DNA of 64,000 bases from Candidatus Heimdallarchaeota archaeon. Its GTDB lineage: Archaea; Asgardarchaeota; Heimdallarchaeia; Heimdallarchaeales; Kariarchaeaceae. The position numbers and the translations under genes are program-made. The stretch is taken from contig JASBSB010000001.1 of NCBI GenBank assembly GCA_030149205.1, forward strand, positions 931,518 to 995,517, read 5' to 3'. Under the pieces are notes generated by a model. It was not told where the DNA came from, ran no database searches, and saw nothing but the letters and a program-made list of their open reading frames with translations. This document shows, piece by piece, positions 26,326 to 35,153 of the stretch (positions are counted from its first letter, which is position 1; every line of letters begins with the position of its first letter).

Positions 26326-26904
26326 ATGAATTCAATCAACACCGTTAGTGGTAAAGTATTTGAAGGAGAAATCTCTGATCTGAAACTCTGTCCTTTAGAC
26401 CAGACAAAAGGACAGAGACTCTTAAGAAAAACCTTAGCAAGCTATTTTCTTCCAGAATATTGGCCGTTGATCGGGAGTTCCACCTTTTACTTCTGTGGTT
26501 CACAAAATTGCCCGATTATTTATTTTAATAACGAAGACAAACAATATTTTAGTTTTGAAGATGTAAAGCGAAGTGTTATGCACAAGATGCCAATTAACAC
26601 ACCTAACAGACCAGCTTGCTACTGTTTAAACGTTTTGGAATCCGTTATAGTTGATGAGCTTTTGGTGAAGAAATGTTGTGACTCCTTGAAAGATATTCAG
26701 GAGTATACTAAGGCAAATACTGGAAAGGATTGCACCATCACAAATCCTTCAGGAAGGTGCTGTGGTAAGAAAATTCAAGAAATTATTGCTTGGGCTAGAG
26801 ATCAGAGAGATGAAATTCATGTGCCTACCTTTGAAGAAGCTGAGAGTTGCTGTGCTGAGATCAATTCAAATACAATTCATTTGGAACTAATAGATAATCA
26901 TTAG
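26326..26904 (+). CDS. CopZ-like Fe-S/zinc Cys-rich protein
   Basis: A 192-aa protein. Cys-rich motifs in order: LCPLDQTKG, FCGSQNCPIIYF, ACYCLNVLE, KKCCDS, GKDCTITNPSGRCCGKK. This matches the N-terminal domain of Archaeoglobus CopZ, which carries a [2Fe-2S] cluster and a zinc. The HMA copper-binding MxCxxC domain of CopZ is absent; the C-terminus only has SCCAE. Divergent from the Lrp/TRASH regulator, which probably controls it. Confidence 0.72.
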   Translation: MNSINTVSGKVFEGEISDLKLCPLDQTKGQRLLRKTLASYFLPEYWPLIGSSTFYFCGSQNCPIIYFNNEDKQYFSFEDVKRSVMHKMPINTPNRPACYCLNVLESVIVDELLVKKCCDSLKDIQEYTKANTGKDCTITNPSGRCCGKKIQEIIAWARDQRDEIHVPTFEEAESCCAEINSNTIHLELIDNH

Positions 26905-27410
26905 ATTTCACGATAATCGAATATCTCAGATTCTGTTGGGATACTTTGATTTTTCCACTCCTCAGCCTTAATCATTTTTCCCAAGTATACGATCTGCCCA
27001 GTATGATGAGAGTAATGAACCAGTTGTCTCACGATTGCTTCAAGTAGAGAATGTGGTTGTTTACGAATGTAAATTATTCTTTCCAAATCTTCTTCATTCA
27101 GAGAATGCAGAAATTTTAAGAACATGTCCCATTGCTCTTTCCAATATTTAATTAATTCTGGTCTTGTATTGCCAGTTTCATCAAACTCTTTAGGTCTGTT
27201 ACGGTCTGGTTTCTCTCCATCCTCAGTGAACACATTAGTCCAGCGTGACCTAATATTCCCAGAGATATGTTTTACAATCACTGCAACAGAATTAGAAGTG
27301 CGGTTTGGCTTAAAAAAAAATTCCTCGTCTGTAAGTTGATCAAAGGTGGACTCTGCTAGTTTTTTCTGCTTTTCCAACTGGGTTATAATAGGGTGTAATG
27401 TTTCATTCAC
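26901..27410 (-). CDS. DinB/DUF1572-like protein
   Basis: A 169-aa four-helix protein of the DinB-like superfamily: metal-type His in VKHISGNIRSRW and in LVHYSHHTGQIVYLGKM, with typical spacing. DinB-like enzymes include thiol-dependent transferases. Full length. It overlaps the end of the CopZ-like gene by four bases, tail to tail. Confidence 0.82.
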   Translation of the reverse strand: MNETLHPIITQLEKQKKLAESTFDQLTDEEFFFKPNRTSNSVAVIVKHISGNIRSRWTNVFTEDGEKPDRNRPKEFDETGNTRPELIKYWKEQWDMFLKFLHSLNEEDLERIIYIRKQPHSLLEAIVRQLVHYSHHTGQIVYLGKMIKAEEWKNQSIPTESEIFDYREI

Positions 27411-27455
27411 TGTACAAACTTAGATTATATTAGATTAAAAAAATATCCGATTCCT

Positions 27456-27752
27456 CTAGTCTGATTTTGTCCCACCACAATTTAGACAGTATTTTTTGAT
27501 TTTCCCCAATTTGATGAATGAGATGAATAAGGGACTATCACAGTCATGTTCTTTGTTGTGACGGGGTAATCCTTTCATCTTTTCCTGGATTTTTGCTTCA
27601 ACTGATTTATAATACTCCACTAAATTGAGTAGTTCACTCACACATACCCTAACTAAATGGTCTACATAAATATTTTGAATACTCATATAACCTAAAGTAC
27701 AGGAATCTAGATCAATAGACAAGATGGTAATTTTATAGAAATCAGTACCCAA
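27456..27752 (-). CDS. hypothetical protein with C-terminal Cys pair
   Basis: A 98-aa protein, not recognised. It has HNKEHDCDS and a C-terminal KYCLNCGG, which could bind zinc. No membrane segment. It is divergent from the LRR-GTPase-like gene with only about 50 bases between starts. Confidence 0.45.
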   Translation of the reverse strand: MGTDFYKITILSIDLDSCTLGYMSIQNIYVDHLVRVCVSELLNLVEYYKSVEAKIQEKMKGLPRHNKEHDCDSPLFISFIKLGKIKKYCLNCGGTKSD

Positions 27753-27802
27753 TCTACTAGTATCGTAATTAAATTTTATATAGACTCTCCAAATCAGAAA
27801 TT

Positions 27803-29005
27803 GTGGACGATCTAGAGAAGTTAAGGAAGATATTTACTGAAATCGACCTTTCTGACTCTATTGATCAGATACTGAACTCTAAGAATACAAAATTTGTAAA
27901 TAGAAAATTAATTTGGCTGGATCTTGGGTGTGTTTTGGAGGATGTTCAGGAGGAAATTAGGCTGGGTGAGTTCACCGAACTAACCTATTTGGGGCTATAT
28001 GCAAATAATTTGAAGATTCTACCTGTAAACATGTTTCAGGGATTGCACAGGTTACAATATATTGATCTAGGTGAGAATAACTTGGATGAACTTCCTGAAG
28101 AAATTTTTCGTGGGTTAGAAAAGTTGGATGCCCTATGGTTATATTCCAACAATTTACGAGCACTACCAGTCTCACTTTACAACCTACACAACCTTAGAGA
28201 ATTAAATGTTAATTTAAACAAGCTCAATTTCAATTCAATAAGAGAGTTAAGAACACTTAAAAAGTTGGAGAGGCTAGAAGTTGCTCTGAACCCTGAAATA
28301 TCACCGATTGAGCTGGCGAAATTAAAATTTGGAAAATTAAAATATCTTATTGTTGATGATACACTTCCCGATGGTAACATAATAATCAAAAACCTTTACG
28401 AAATCCAGGAGGAAGAAGATTCACACACGAGGTCTAGTAAGGTAATCTTTGGACTTATAACCGGGTTTATGGGCTCAGGAAAATCAACTCTTATCAAACA
28501 TATCCCAAATAAGATACAGACTGACATTACTCCCGACATTCAACCTAGATTGTTTTTTGATAAACATTTCATGATAAAGTATTCTCCAGATACAAATTTA
28601 GTGTTATTTGAGTTGGACGCGCCTACAATTTCAACTTGGACACAGTACATATCAGTTTCAGAATTTGTCTTCGTGCTAATCTCCGAAGAAGATCTAAGTA
28701 AAAGAGATGATGAATTTAAAGAATTCCTTGAACACATAATCAAGAATAGGTCCAGAGAATCTAGAGTTCTCCTTCTTGTGACAAAGGTCTCTAAGGGAAC
28801 TAAGAAGAAAACAATTAATTCTAACCTTAGTTCCATTGTAGAAAGGATAGATGACTGTCCCATAGATTTATCTCATGATTTGTTTCTTGTTTCAATGGGA
28901 AACCCATTTCCAGATCTTGGAGGTCAACAAAAAGTCAATCTGAATGAAAAAGAAATTCAACTGATTTTTAATAGTATCAAACCATTGAACAAAAACCTAA
29001 GCTAA
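27803..29005 (+). CDS. leucine-rich-repeat protein with P-loop GTPase-like domain
   Basis: A 400-aa protein. Residues about 35-165 are leucine-rich repeats (LTYLGLYANNLKILP, LQYIDLGENNLDELP, LDALWLYSNNLRALP). Residues about 213-395 form a P-loop domain with GFMGSGKST at 221-229. The usual switch-2 DxxG is replaced by a strand ending LFELDAPT, and the NKxD box appears only as LLLVTKVSKG with no Asp, so guanine specificity is uncertain. LRR followed by a Ras-like domain recalls eukaryotic ROCO proteins. Starts with GTG, probably leaderless from a TATA-like ATTTTATATA at 27773. Confidence 0.8.
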   Translation: MDDLEKLRKIFTEIDLSDSIDQILNSKNTKFVNRKLIWLDLGCVLEDVQEEIRLGEFTELTYLGLYANNLKILPVNMFQGLHRLQYIDLGENNLDELPEEIFRGLEKLDALWLYSNNLRALPVSLYNLHNLRELNVNLNKLNFNSIRELRTLKKLERLEVALNPEISPIELAKLKFGKLKYLIVDDTLPDGNIIIKNLYEIQEEEDSHTRSSKVIFGLITGFMGSGKSTLIKHIPNKIQTDITPDIQPRLFFDKHFMIKYSPDTNLVLFELDAPTISTWTQYISVSEFVFVLISEEDLSKRDDEFKEFLEHIIKNRSRESRVLLLVTKVSKGTKKKTINSNLSSIVERIDDCPIDLSHDLFLVSMGNPFPDLGGQQKVNLNEKEIQLIFNSIKPLNKNLS

Positions 29006-29007
29006 AT

Positions 29008-30828
29008 CTATTTGCCTGATAAGAAAAATAGGGAATAGATCAGGATGAGATCAATACTTTCTGGGTCAGTTAGTATAGTGGAGAGTGTTTTTAATATTAG
29101 GTCAGGCTCTTTATTTTCATAACTGACACCAATTAAATGATAATATTTAGGAGTTCCTATGATTATCTCTGTCTCAGTCTCATTTAAAGGGATTGTGTCA
29201 GCTTGAAACATGAACCTAAAAGATTCATTATTAGATTTAGCTATAATTATAAAAATATCGTTTCTTATTCCATTCATACGTTTTTTGACCGAGGTAAATG
29301 GTGTTTGCCAATGAACATCCCTGTAGTAAGATGAACCTACTGTAAGAATTGTTTGATTTATCTGTAGGTTAGGAAGAGAGGAATACATGATGTTTTCAAG
29401 AACCTCACCATCAACAGAAACTAATTCAGGGAACACCTTACTTGAATTGTGGAACTTGATCAATTGAGTTGAGTTTATTTCCAACAGGCTGGAACCTGAC
29501 GCTAGTTGTTCTGCAATTGTTTGGTGGTCGATTTTGTCTTCTTGAATTACGATGGCTTCAAGAACATCAATCAAATTTTTATGTGGAATCCCTAGGTAAA
29601 TTCCATCATTCTCTAACAGAACCTTCTGAGCCAGTTTGCTTCCAATCTCCTTAATCTCTTCAATAAGATCATCCCTGTTTAGCAGCTTGAATAATTGTTG
29701 GAGAGCTTCTTTTCTTTTCCCTTCTGAAATCAGACCTTCAGCAAGGATATAATCTAAGTATTGATCATAAGGAGGAATAAGCTCATTTTCAAGGAATTGT
29801 TGTAAATTATCAGGTGAAAGTGAATTGCTCCACTTAGAATTATAATTTAGTATTGTAAAGATTCGGGCCAAGGATAGATGAAGCCATGCTTGGGCTGGAA
29901 GAATTGGACTCCACTGATCAACAATTGATTTTAATTGGATGACTAACAATTGAGTTTTGTCCAGATCATTTTCACTAAGTGAAACTGGGTTCCAAAGAAT
30001 TCCTGTTGAGAATTGAATATAATCCCTCAAAATTGAAGCATAATACATAGGATCATCTTTTTTTCCCAATTCTCCAGCCAACACCACAAAGTTCCCCAAT
30101 TTACGAATCTCGTCAATTACCTCATCGGACAATGTTGCTTTAGATTGAACTATTTCGATTTGAATTATTAATACCTGTACACTCACTAATTCCTCAAGCT
30201 CTATATTGTCATCTTTTGTAAGCCTCTTTGATGTTGTAAATTTAACTGTCAATTTTTTTAATTTTGAGGTAACCTCATCTTTAATCTCATTCAATGCTTC
30301 TAACTGAACATAGTTGCCACCAAATAAGTTGCTTAGCTGTAGAGTTAGATAATTCTTTAATGATGCATATCCAAAGTCTTTGTTGTAAATTAGCTCTTCA
30401 TTCGAACTAAGTATACCATATCTCAAATTTTTTATCCTATAAGAATATTGAGCAAAATTCGTTAATTCAGTATCTCCATAATTTTCAGATAATAGATAAG
30501 CCCGGTCAATATATAGCTCTGCCTCAGCTAGATTGTATTCAACACTTAGGAAATGAAGCTTCTCAAGCCCAATAGCTAACATCGCATAGGGTAATTGCTT
30601 AAATGAAATCATTTCTAGTCCAAAGTCTTCCAGTAATTGTTTCGACTTTTCATTTTGTATTTTTACACTCTTCACCCATTCTGAGGCAACATGCATCCTC
30701 TCCTGACGGTCTGAGGGTTTGATTTTGGTTGAATCTGATCCTCTTTGTGGAATAGGGATATAACAGGTTAAACAGTACAATGGTGAGAGCATTGAAGGTT
30801 CAGTTCCACAGATCAGGCACTGTGTCAT
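29008..30828 (-). CDS. large hypothetical protein with N-terminal zinc ribbon and helical repeats
   Basis: A 606-aa cytosolic protein. The first 25 residues carry CLICGTEPSMLSPLYCLTCY, a zinc ribbon. The bulk (about 60-420) is helical and resembles TPR-like solenoids (for example LAEGLISEGKRKEALQQLFK). The last 150 residues look beta-rich (TILTVGSSYYRDVHW). I do not recognise the family. It is convergent with the LRR-GTPase-like gene, two bases apart. A scaffold or complex subunit is a guess. Confidence 0.6.
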   Translation of the reverse strand: MTQCLICGTEPSMLSPLYCLTCYIPIPQRGSDSTKIKPSDRQERMHVASEWVKSVKIQNEKSKQLLEDFGLEMISFKQLPYAMLAIGLEKLHFLSVEYNLAEAELYIDRAYLLSENYGDTELTNFAQYSYRIKNLRYGILSSNEELIYNKDFGYASLKNYLTLQLSNLFGGNYVQLEALNEIKDEVTSKLKKLTVKFTTSKRLTKDDNIELEELVSVQVLIIQIEIVQSKATLSDEVIDEIRKLGNFVVLAGELGKKDDPMYYASILRDYIQFSTGILWNPVSLSENDLDKTQLLVIQLKSIVDQWSPILPAQAWLHLSLARIFTILNYNSKWSNSLSPDNLQQFLENELIPPYDQYLDYILAEGLISEGKRKEALQQLFKLLNRDDLIEEIKEIGSKLAQKVLLENDGIYLGIPHKNLIDVLEAIVIQEDKIDHQTIAEQLASGSSLLEINSTQLIKFHNSSKVFPELVSVDGEVLENIMYSSLPNLQINQTILTVGSSYYRDVHWQTPFTSVKKRMNGIRNDIFIIIAKSNNESFRFMFQADTIPLNETETEIIIGTPKYYHLIGVSYENKEPDLILKTLSTILTDPESIDLILIYSLFFLSGK

Positions 30829-31189
30829 CAGAATGCAAGTTAACCTTCTCTTTCTTAAAGACTTTGAAAACTACTTAAAATTTCATTGCCAGATTTTCAT
30901 CTTGTTTTAGAGGCAGCTTTAATCAGAACATAATTATTAAATTATAGATTGATTGATCCCGCCAAACCTGTCAAAGATTTTTCGTATAACTCAAATTCGG
31001 CAAACTTATAAATCATGCTGATTAGAAAACTCACCAAATAATTGGTTGTTAGGGAAGAACGATTTCGGAGGGAATAACCCTCTGAGATCCTGATTTAGAT
31101 TATTTGTTTATTTGTGACTTATTTTACTATTCTTATCAACAAGTCAGTCGAAAGTCTTTATTTCTCTTAAGAAATTGAAAATTAAACAG
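30829..31189. other. intergenic region, divergent promoters only
   Basis: About 360 bases. Contains AT-rich promoter-like tracts and one short hairpin (GAGGG, AATAA loop, CCCTC around 31069-31083). I see no gene. Confidence 0.45.
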
Positions 31190-31909
31190 ATGAAATCAAA
31201 TTTTGCTCAAAAGGTGATTAAAGATCGACAGTCCTTATTTTTCCTGAGATTGATGAACGAAAAAGACCTAGATGAGATCTCTGCATGGCCCTTCTTTACA
31301 GATCAGTATCTTAGTTGGGCTAATTTCTCATTCTTTCAACCACAAGAGAAAAGATTTTGGTTCAAGGCGAACAACACAGAGTCACTGTTTTGGTTCTCTT
31401 TCCTTGTCGACGGGCATATACTTTCAAACCCAGAACACCTAAAGTCTTGGATAGAAGAAGGCTGTAAGGGCGAGCTTTCATTTCAAAACCCCCATAACTC
31501 CACCCATATAGAGCAATTTGATGATGAGCTTAGAAAATCATTCAACCTCGATGCAAACGCTTCGAGGAAATTATTGGTTGGACGAATCTCTATAACTACA
31601 ACACCAAATGAGGATGAAGTGATCTTTGGAATTGCGATTCATCCAGATTTTGTTAATTTACACCTGGGAAGATTAGCAACTCAAATGATGTTGTTTGCTC
31701 TATTTGAGTTATCAGACATAGACTCAGTCTGGTTGGAGACTCAGGAGGTAAACGTTAGGGCTCAAAGACTTTATGAAAGGCTTGGATTTAAGAGATTGGG
31801 ATATCATTATAAGAGGAACAATGACAGAATTTTAGAAAAGAGGTATGCCTATGCCTTTACACGTCAAGAAAAAGAATTTATTCCAGATCTATTTATTGTG
31901 GAGGAATGA
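31190..31909 (+). CDS. GNAT-family N-acetyltransferase
   Basis: A 239-aa protein with a GNAT core in the C-terminal part: IAIHPDFVNLHLGRLATQMM (acetyl-CoA loop, motif A) and VNVRAQRLYERLGFKRLGYH (motif B). The N-terminal half (ISAWPFFTDQYLSWANFSFF) is an extension not needed for catalysis. The acceptor is unknown. I chose the ATG at 31190 over a TTG five codons upstream. Confidence 0.82.
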   Translation: MKSNFAQKVIKDRQSLFFLRLMNEKDLDEISAWPFFTDQYLSWANFSFFQPQEKRFWFKANNTESLFWFSFLVDGHILSNPEHLKSWIEEGCKGELSFQNPHNSTHIEQFDDELRKSFNLDANASRKLLVGRISITTTPNEDEVIFGIAIHPDFVNLHLGRLATQMMLFALFELSDIDSVWLETQEVNVRAQRLYERLGFKRLGYHYKRNNDRILEKRYAYAFTRQEKEFIPDLFIVEE

Positions 31910-32059
31910 AGTCAGTGAGCATGAAGCGTGACCTTCCAACGATTGACTAAGAAGATCCCCCTAAATTACATATTTTTCACTTATATAATATTTTTTTGGA
32001 TTTAGAATGAATACTTGCTCACACAACCAAGTTTAATTTTAGTCACATTATTATTAATT

Positions 32060-34114
32060 ATGGAAGCACCGAAAGCAAAAATCATCCCCACAAAGCGTAC
32101 CATAAATGGCGTGGATCTTGAGGATAATTATGCGTGGTTAAGAGACAAAGAGAACCCCGAGGTAATTAAGTACTTAGAGGATGAAAATAAATATACTGAG
32201 GCCTATATGGGAGATACTTCAGATTTTCAGGAAAGCTTGTTTGAAGAATTGAAAGGGCGTATCAAGGAAACAGATCAAACTTACCCAGTAACGAGGGATG
32301 GCTACCTCTATTACACTAGAACGGAGAAAGGGAAAAACTATCCCATCTACTGTAGAAAAAGAGGAAACATGGAGGCTGAAGAGCAGGTATATTTGGATTG
32401 TAACCAGTTAGCAGAGGGTCTTGAATATTTCAGATTGGGAGGGATGTCCTTAAGTCCAGACCAGCGGTTTTTAGCTTATTCGACAGACGTTACAGGATAT
32501 GAAATTTATACTATTGAAATAAAGGATTTGCAAAGTGGACAAAAACTTGCTGATAAAATAGAGAACGTTGCAGGTGATGTTTTATGGACTCCAAATGGAG
32601 ATTTTTTGATATATGACCTTCTGGACGATATTCACCGACCATTCGCAGTTTATTATCACAAGGTTGGAGGAGAAAACTCAGAAGATAAATTGATTTATCA
32701 GGATGACGATAATCAATTCTTTGTCTCTTTTTCCAAGTCTAGAGACAAGAAATATTTCTATATATCAAGCACATCACAAAACTCAAATGAGACAAGGTAT
32801 GCGAGGTTTGCTCAGAATACTTCGAATTCACCCTTTGAATCTGAATTAGAGGTATTTATGGCTCGAAGAGACAAGATTGAATACAACATCAGCCACCATG
32901 AAGGTGACTTTTATATTACAACCAATGAAAACGCCGTGAATTTTGAGGTATTTAAAACAAAGGTGGAATCACCAGAGAGAGAGAAATGGGAAACGGTCAT
33001 ACCACACAACATAAATGTGCAAAACTTGGGCGTGAGTTCTTTCAAATCACATTTGGTGTTTCTCCAGAGAAAAGGTGGGTTTATTCACATGGAAGTTAGA
33101 GACCTTGAAAAAGGAGAAACTTGGCCTATAAAATTCCCAGAGGACATCTACTCTGTTTGGACTGGAGCAAACCCCGAGTATGAATCTAAGGTTCTAAGGT
33201 TACATTTCTCGTCTCCTATTACACCGAGTATCACGTATGATTACGATATCGAGAAAAGAGAACTTTTACTTCGTAAACAGGAAGAGGTTAAAGGATATGA
33301 ACCTAAAAATTATGTTACATTCCGTAAGTATGCAACAGCTAAGGATGGGACGAGGGTCCCACTCTCAATAGCCCACCATAAAGATTTGAAATACGATGGA
33401 CAAAATCCTACACTGCTTTATGGTTACGGTTCATATGGTTACAGTATTGATCCTGGCTTTGCAACGAACATGTTAAGTTTGTTGGAAAGAGGCATGATTT
33501 TTGTAATTGCCCATATCCGAGGTGGAGGAGAGATGGGTAAACCATGGTATGAGGATGGAAAGTTCTTGCACAAAAAAAATACTTTTGAGGATTTCATTTC
33601 AGCTGCTGAATATTTAGTGTCAGAGAGACTTACCAATTCAGGTAAATTGGCAATAATGGGAGGAAGTGCCGGAGGATTACTCATGGGTGCGGTAGTCAAT
33701 ATGAGACCTGACTTGTTCAAGGTTGTTGTTGCGAGAGTACCTTTTGTTGATGTAATTAACACAATGTTAGACCCATCAATTCCTCTTACGACAGCAGAGT
33801 ACAAAGAATGGGGAAATCCCAATGAAAAGGATTTTTTTGATTACATGCTATCCTATTCCCCCTACAATAATGTAGAAGCAAAGAACTATCCTAGTATGTT
33901 AGTAACAGCTGGTTTAAATGATCCTAGAGTCCATTATTGGGAACCTTCAAAATGGGTCGCAAAACTTAGAAATCTAAAGACCGACAACAATATTTTACTG
34001 TTGAAGACAAACATGGGAGCTGGACATGGTGGGGCCTCTGGCAGATATGATAGTCTAAAAGAGACGGCCTTTATCTACACATTTATTCTGAAAGAGCTTG
34101 GGATCCTCAAGTAG
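32060..34114 (+). CDS. ptrB: oligopeptidase B-like S9A serine peptidase
   Basis: A 684-aa cytosolic peptidase: N-terminal beta-propeller, then an alpha/beta hydrolase domain. Triad: Ser in MGGSAGGLLMG, Asp in LVTAGLNDPRVHYWEP, His in NMGAGHGGASGRYD. The N-terminus (VDLEDNYAWLRDKENPEV) and the segment IAHIRGGGEMGKPWYEDGK are characteristic of oligopeptidase B, which cuts peptides after Lys or Arg. The length matches. I chose ATG 32060, with a TTTAATTTTA box about 25 bases upstream, over a TTG at 32015. Confidence 0.9.
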   Translation: MEAPKAKIIPTKRTINGVDLEDNYAWLRDKENPEVIKYLEDENKYTEAYMGDTSDFQESLFEELKGRIKETDQTYPVTRDGYLYYTRTEKGKNYPIYCRKRGNMEAEEQVYLDCNQLAEGLEYFRLGGMSLSPDQRFLAYSTDVTGYEIYTIEIKDLQSGQKLADKIENVAGDVLWTPNGDFLIYDLLDDIHRPFAVYYHKVGGENSEDKLIYQDDDNQFFVSFSKSRDKKYFYISSTSQNSNETRYARFAQNTSNSPFESELEVFMARRDKIEYNISHHEGDFYITTNENAVNFEVFKTKVESPEREKWETVIPHNINVQNLGVSSFKSHLVFLQRKGGFIHMEVRDLEKGETWPIKFPEDIYSVWTGANPEYESKVLRLHFSSPITPSITYDYDIEKRELLLRKQEEVKGYEPKNYVTFRKYATAKDGTRVPLSIAHHKDLKYDGQNPTLLYGYGSYGYSIDPGFATNMLSLLERGMIFVIAHIRGGGEMGKPWYEDGKFLHKKNTFEDFISAAEYLVSERLTNSGKLAIMGGSAGGLLMGAVVNMRPDLFKVVVARVPFVDVINTMLDPSIPLTTAEYKEWGNPNEKDFFDYMLSYSPYNNVEAKNYPSMLVTAGLNDPRVHYWEPSKWVAKLRNLKTDNNILLLKTNMGAGHGGASGRYDSLKETAFIYTFILKELGILK

Positions 34115-34781
34115 ATCTGATAATTTTTAAAATAACTTTTGCTAACTCTCTTTCTGCAGTTTGTTTAGATGTGGCAGGAGGTCCACTCAATTTGATATAT
34201 TGCCCCAAGATGTATTGATTCACAGTTGAGATGAATAATGGGCTGTGGTCTGTTCCCCCCACTCGTGTTGTCGTATAATCCAGAGGCATCTCACCTTTAC
34301 TTTGGAGCAATTCTTGAAGTTCTCCCTTATAGTTGACATCAATTATATCTGGTATTTCAGTAAATTTTTCGTTGATTATATCAATAATATTCCTAACTAT
34401 GTCTCTAAGAACTGAGATTTGGTTATGGAGATACGAGATCCCTATTAAAGCCTCAATACATTCTTTCAGGTCATTTTCACTTACGTTAACGTCTGAAATA
34501 ATTTCAATGAGGTTGAAATAATCTACTAAAAATCCTAAGGTTCTTCTGTTTACCAGTGAAGAAATTATCTGTGTGATCTTCCCTGAATTTAGAACACCGC
34601 TTTGTCCAATTTCCTCAACTAATATTAGATCTAATACTTTGTCTCCAAGAAGAGCGAAAAATTTGAATTCATCTCCTCCCTTAATAGATTTTGGAGTCAG
34701 GGCAAGTTTTGTGTAATCTGAGGATGGGATTTTGAAAAATAACGTTAGAGATTCTAGGGTATACGGTTTTTCTGAAATCAT
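34107..34781 (-). CDS. RNase III-like protein with dsRNA-binding domain
   Basis: A 224-aa protein that aligns along its length with bacterial RNase III. The RNase III domain is about 10-140: LALTPKSI, FFALLGDKVLDLILVEEI (LGD signature), LVNRRTLGFLVDYF and KECIEALIGISYL. The dsRBD is about 150-220: YKGELQELLQSKGEMPLDY and SKQTAERELAKVIL. Compared with E. coli, D45 and E117 are kept (D47, E110), but E38 is Lys 40, E41 is Ala 43 and D114 is Glu 107. So it likely binds dsRNA but may cut poorly or need a partner. Coupled by TAATG to the upstream 78-aa gene. RNase III is rare in archaea. Confidence 0.82.
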   Translation of the reverse strand: MISEKPYTLESLTLFFKIPSSDYTKLALTPKSIKGGDEFKFFALLGDKVLDLILVEEIGQSGVLNSGKITQIISSLVNRRTLGFLVDYFNLIEIISDVNVSENDLKECIEALIGISYLHNQISVLRDIVRNIIDIINEKFTEIPDIIDVNYKGELQELLQSKGEMPLDYTTTRVGGTDHSPLFISTVNQYILGQYIKLSGPPATSKQTAERELAKVILKIIRST

Positions 34782-35017
34782 TATTTCAATCCGTTAAAGG
34801 TAAATGAGCAAGTTGAAGGGCACATTGCTTCCTCATAAATTACGTCCATACCGTTTTTATCTACATTTGGGTGATGACCTCTCCATTTTTGATGCCAAGT
34901 TTTGCTGCTTTTCCATCTGTCAAATTCCTGAACTTTTTGATATGGGTTAATAAACAAGCTCCCAAGTAATAAATCCAACAATTTTTTTGGAGCTTTTAAA
35001 ATGCTCATAATATCCAT
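34781..35017 (-). CDS. small basic protein coupled to RNase III-like gene
   Basis: A 78-aa protein, not recognised. It has an N-terminal amphipathic helix (MSILKAPKKLLDLLLGSLF), a basic aromatic centre (RWKSSKTWHQKWRGHH) and two Cys (AMCPSTCSF). Its TAA stop shares a base with the ATG of the RNase III-like gene, the only reason to think the two act together. A basic, RNA-binding partner is possible. Confidence 0.55.
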   Translation of the reverse strand: MDIMSILKAPKKLLDLLLGSLFINPYQKVQEFDRWKSSKTWHQKWRGHHPNVDKNGMDVIYEEAMCPSTCSFTFNGLK

Positions 35018-35153
35018 ATCTCTATTCTACTATATTAATTTTCATATTTCAGAACTTCATTTACTTTAGTGTCAGATATTATAGAAAATCTATCTGATGA
35101 TATTTTGCTTACTTGAAAATGTACATATACTAAAACACCTCCTCCCTTATTTG

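Noticed and set aside
32015..32059. TTG start giving oligopeptidase B a hydrophobic N-terminus (signal peptide)
   Set aside because: The family is cytosolic, the ATG at 32060 lines up with the usual N-terminus, and a TATA-like box is placed correctly for that ATG.
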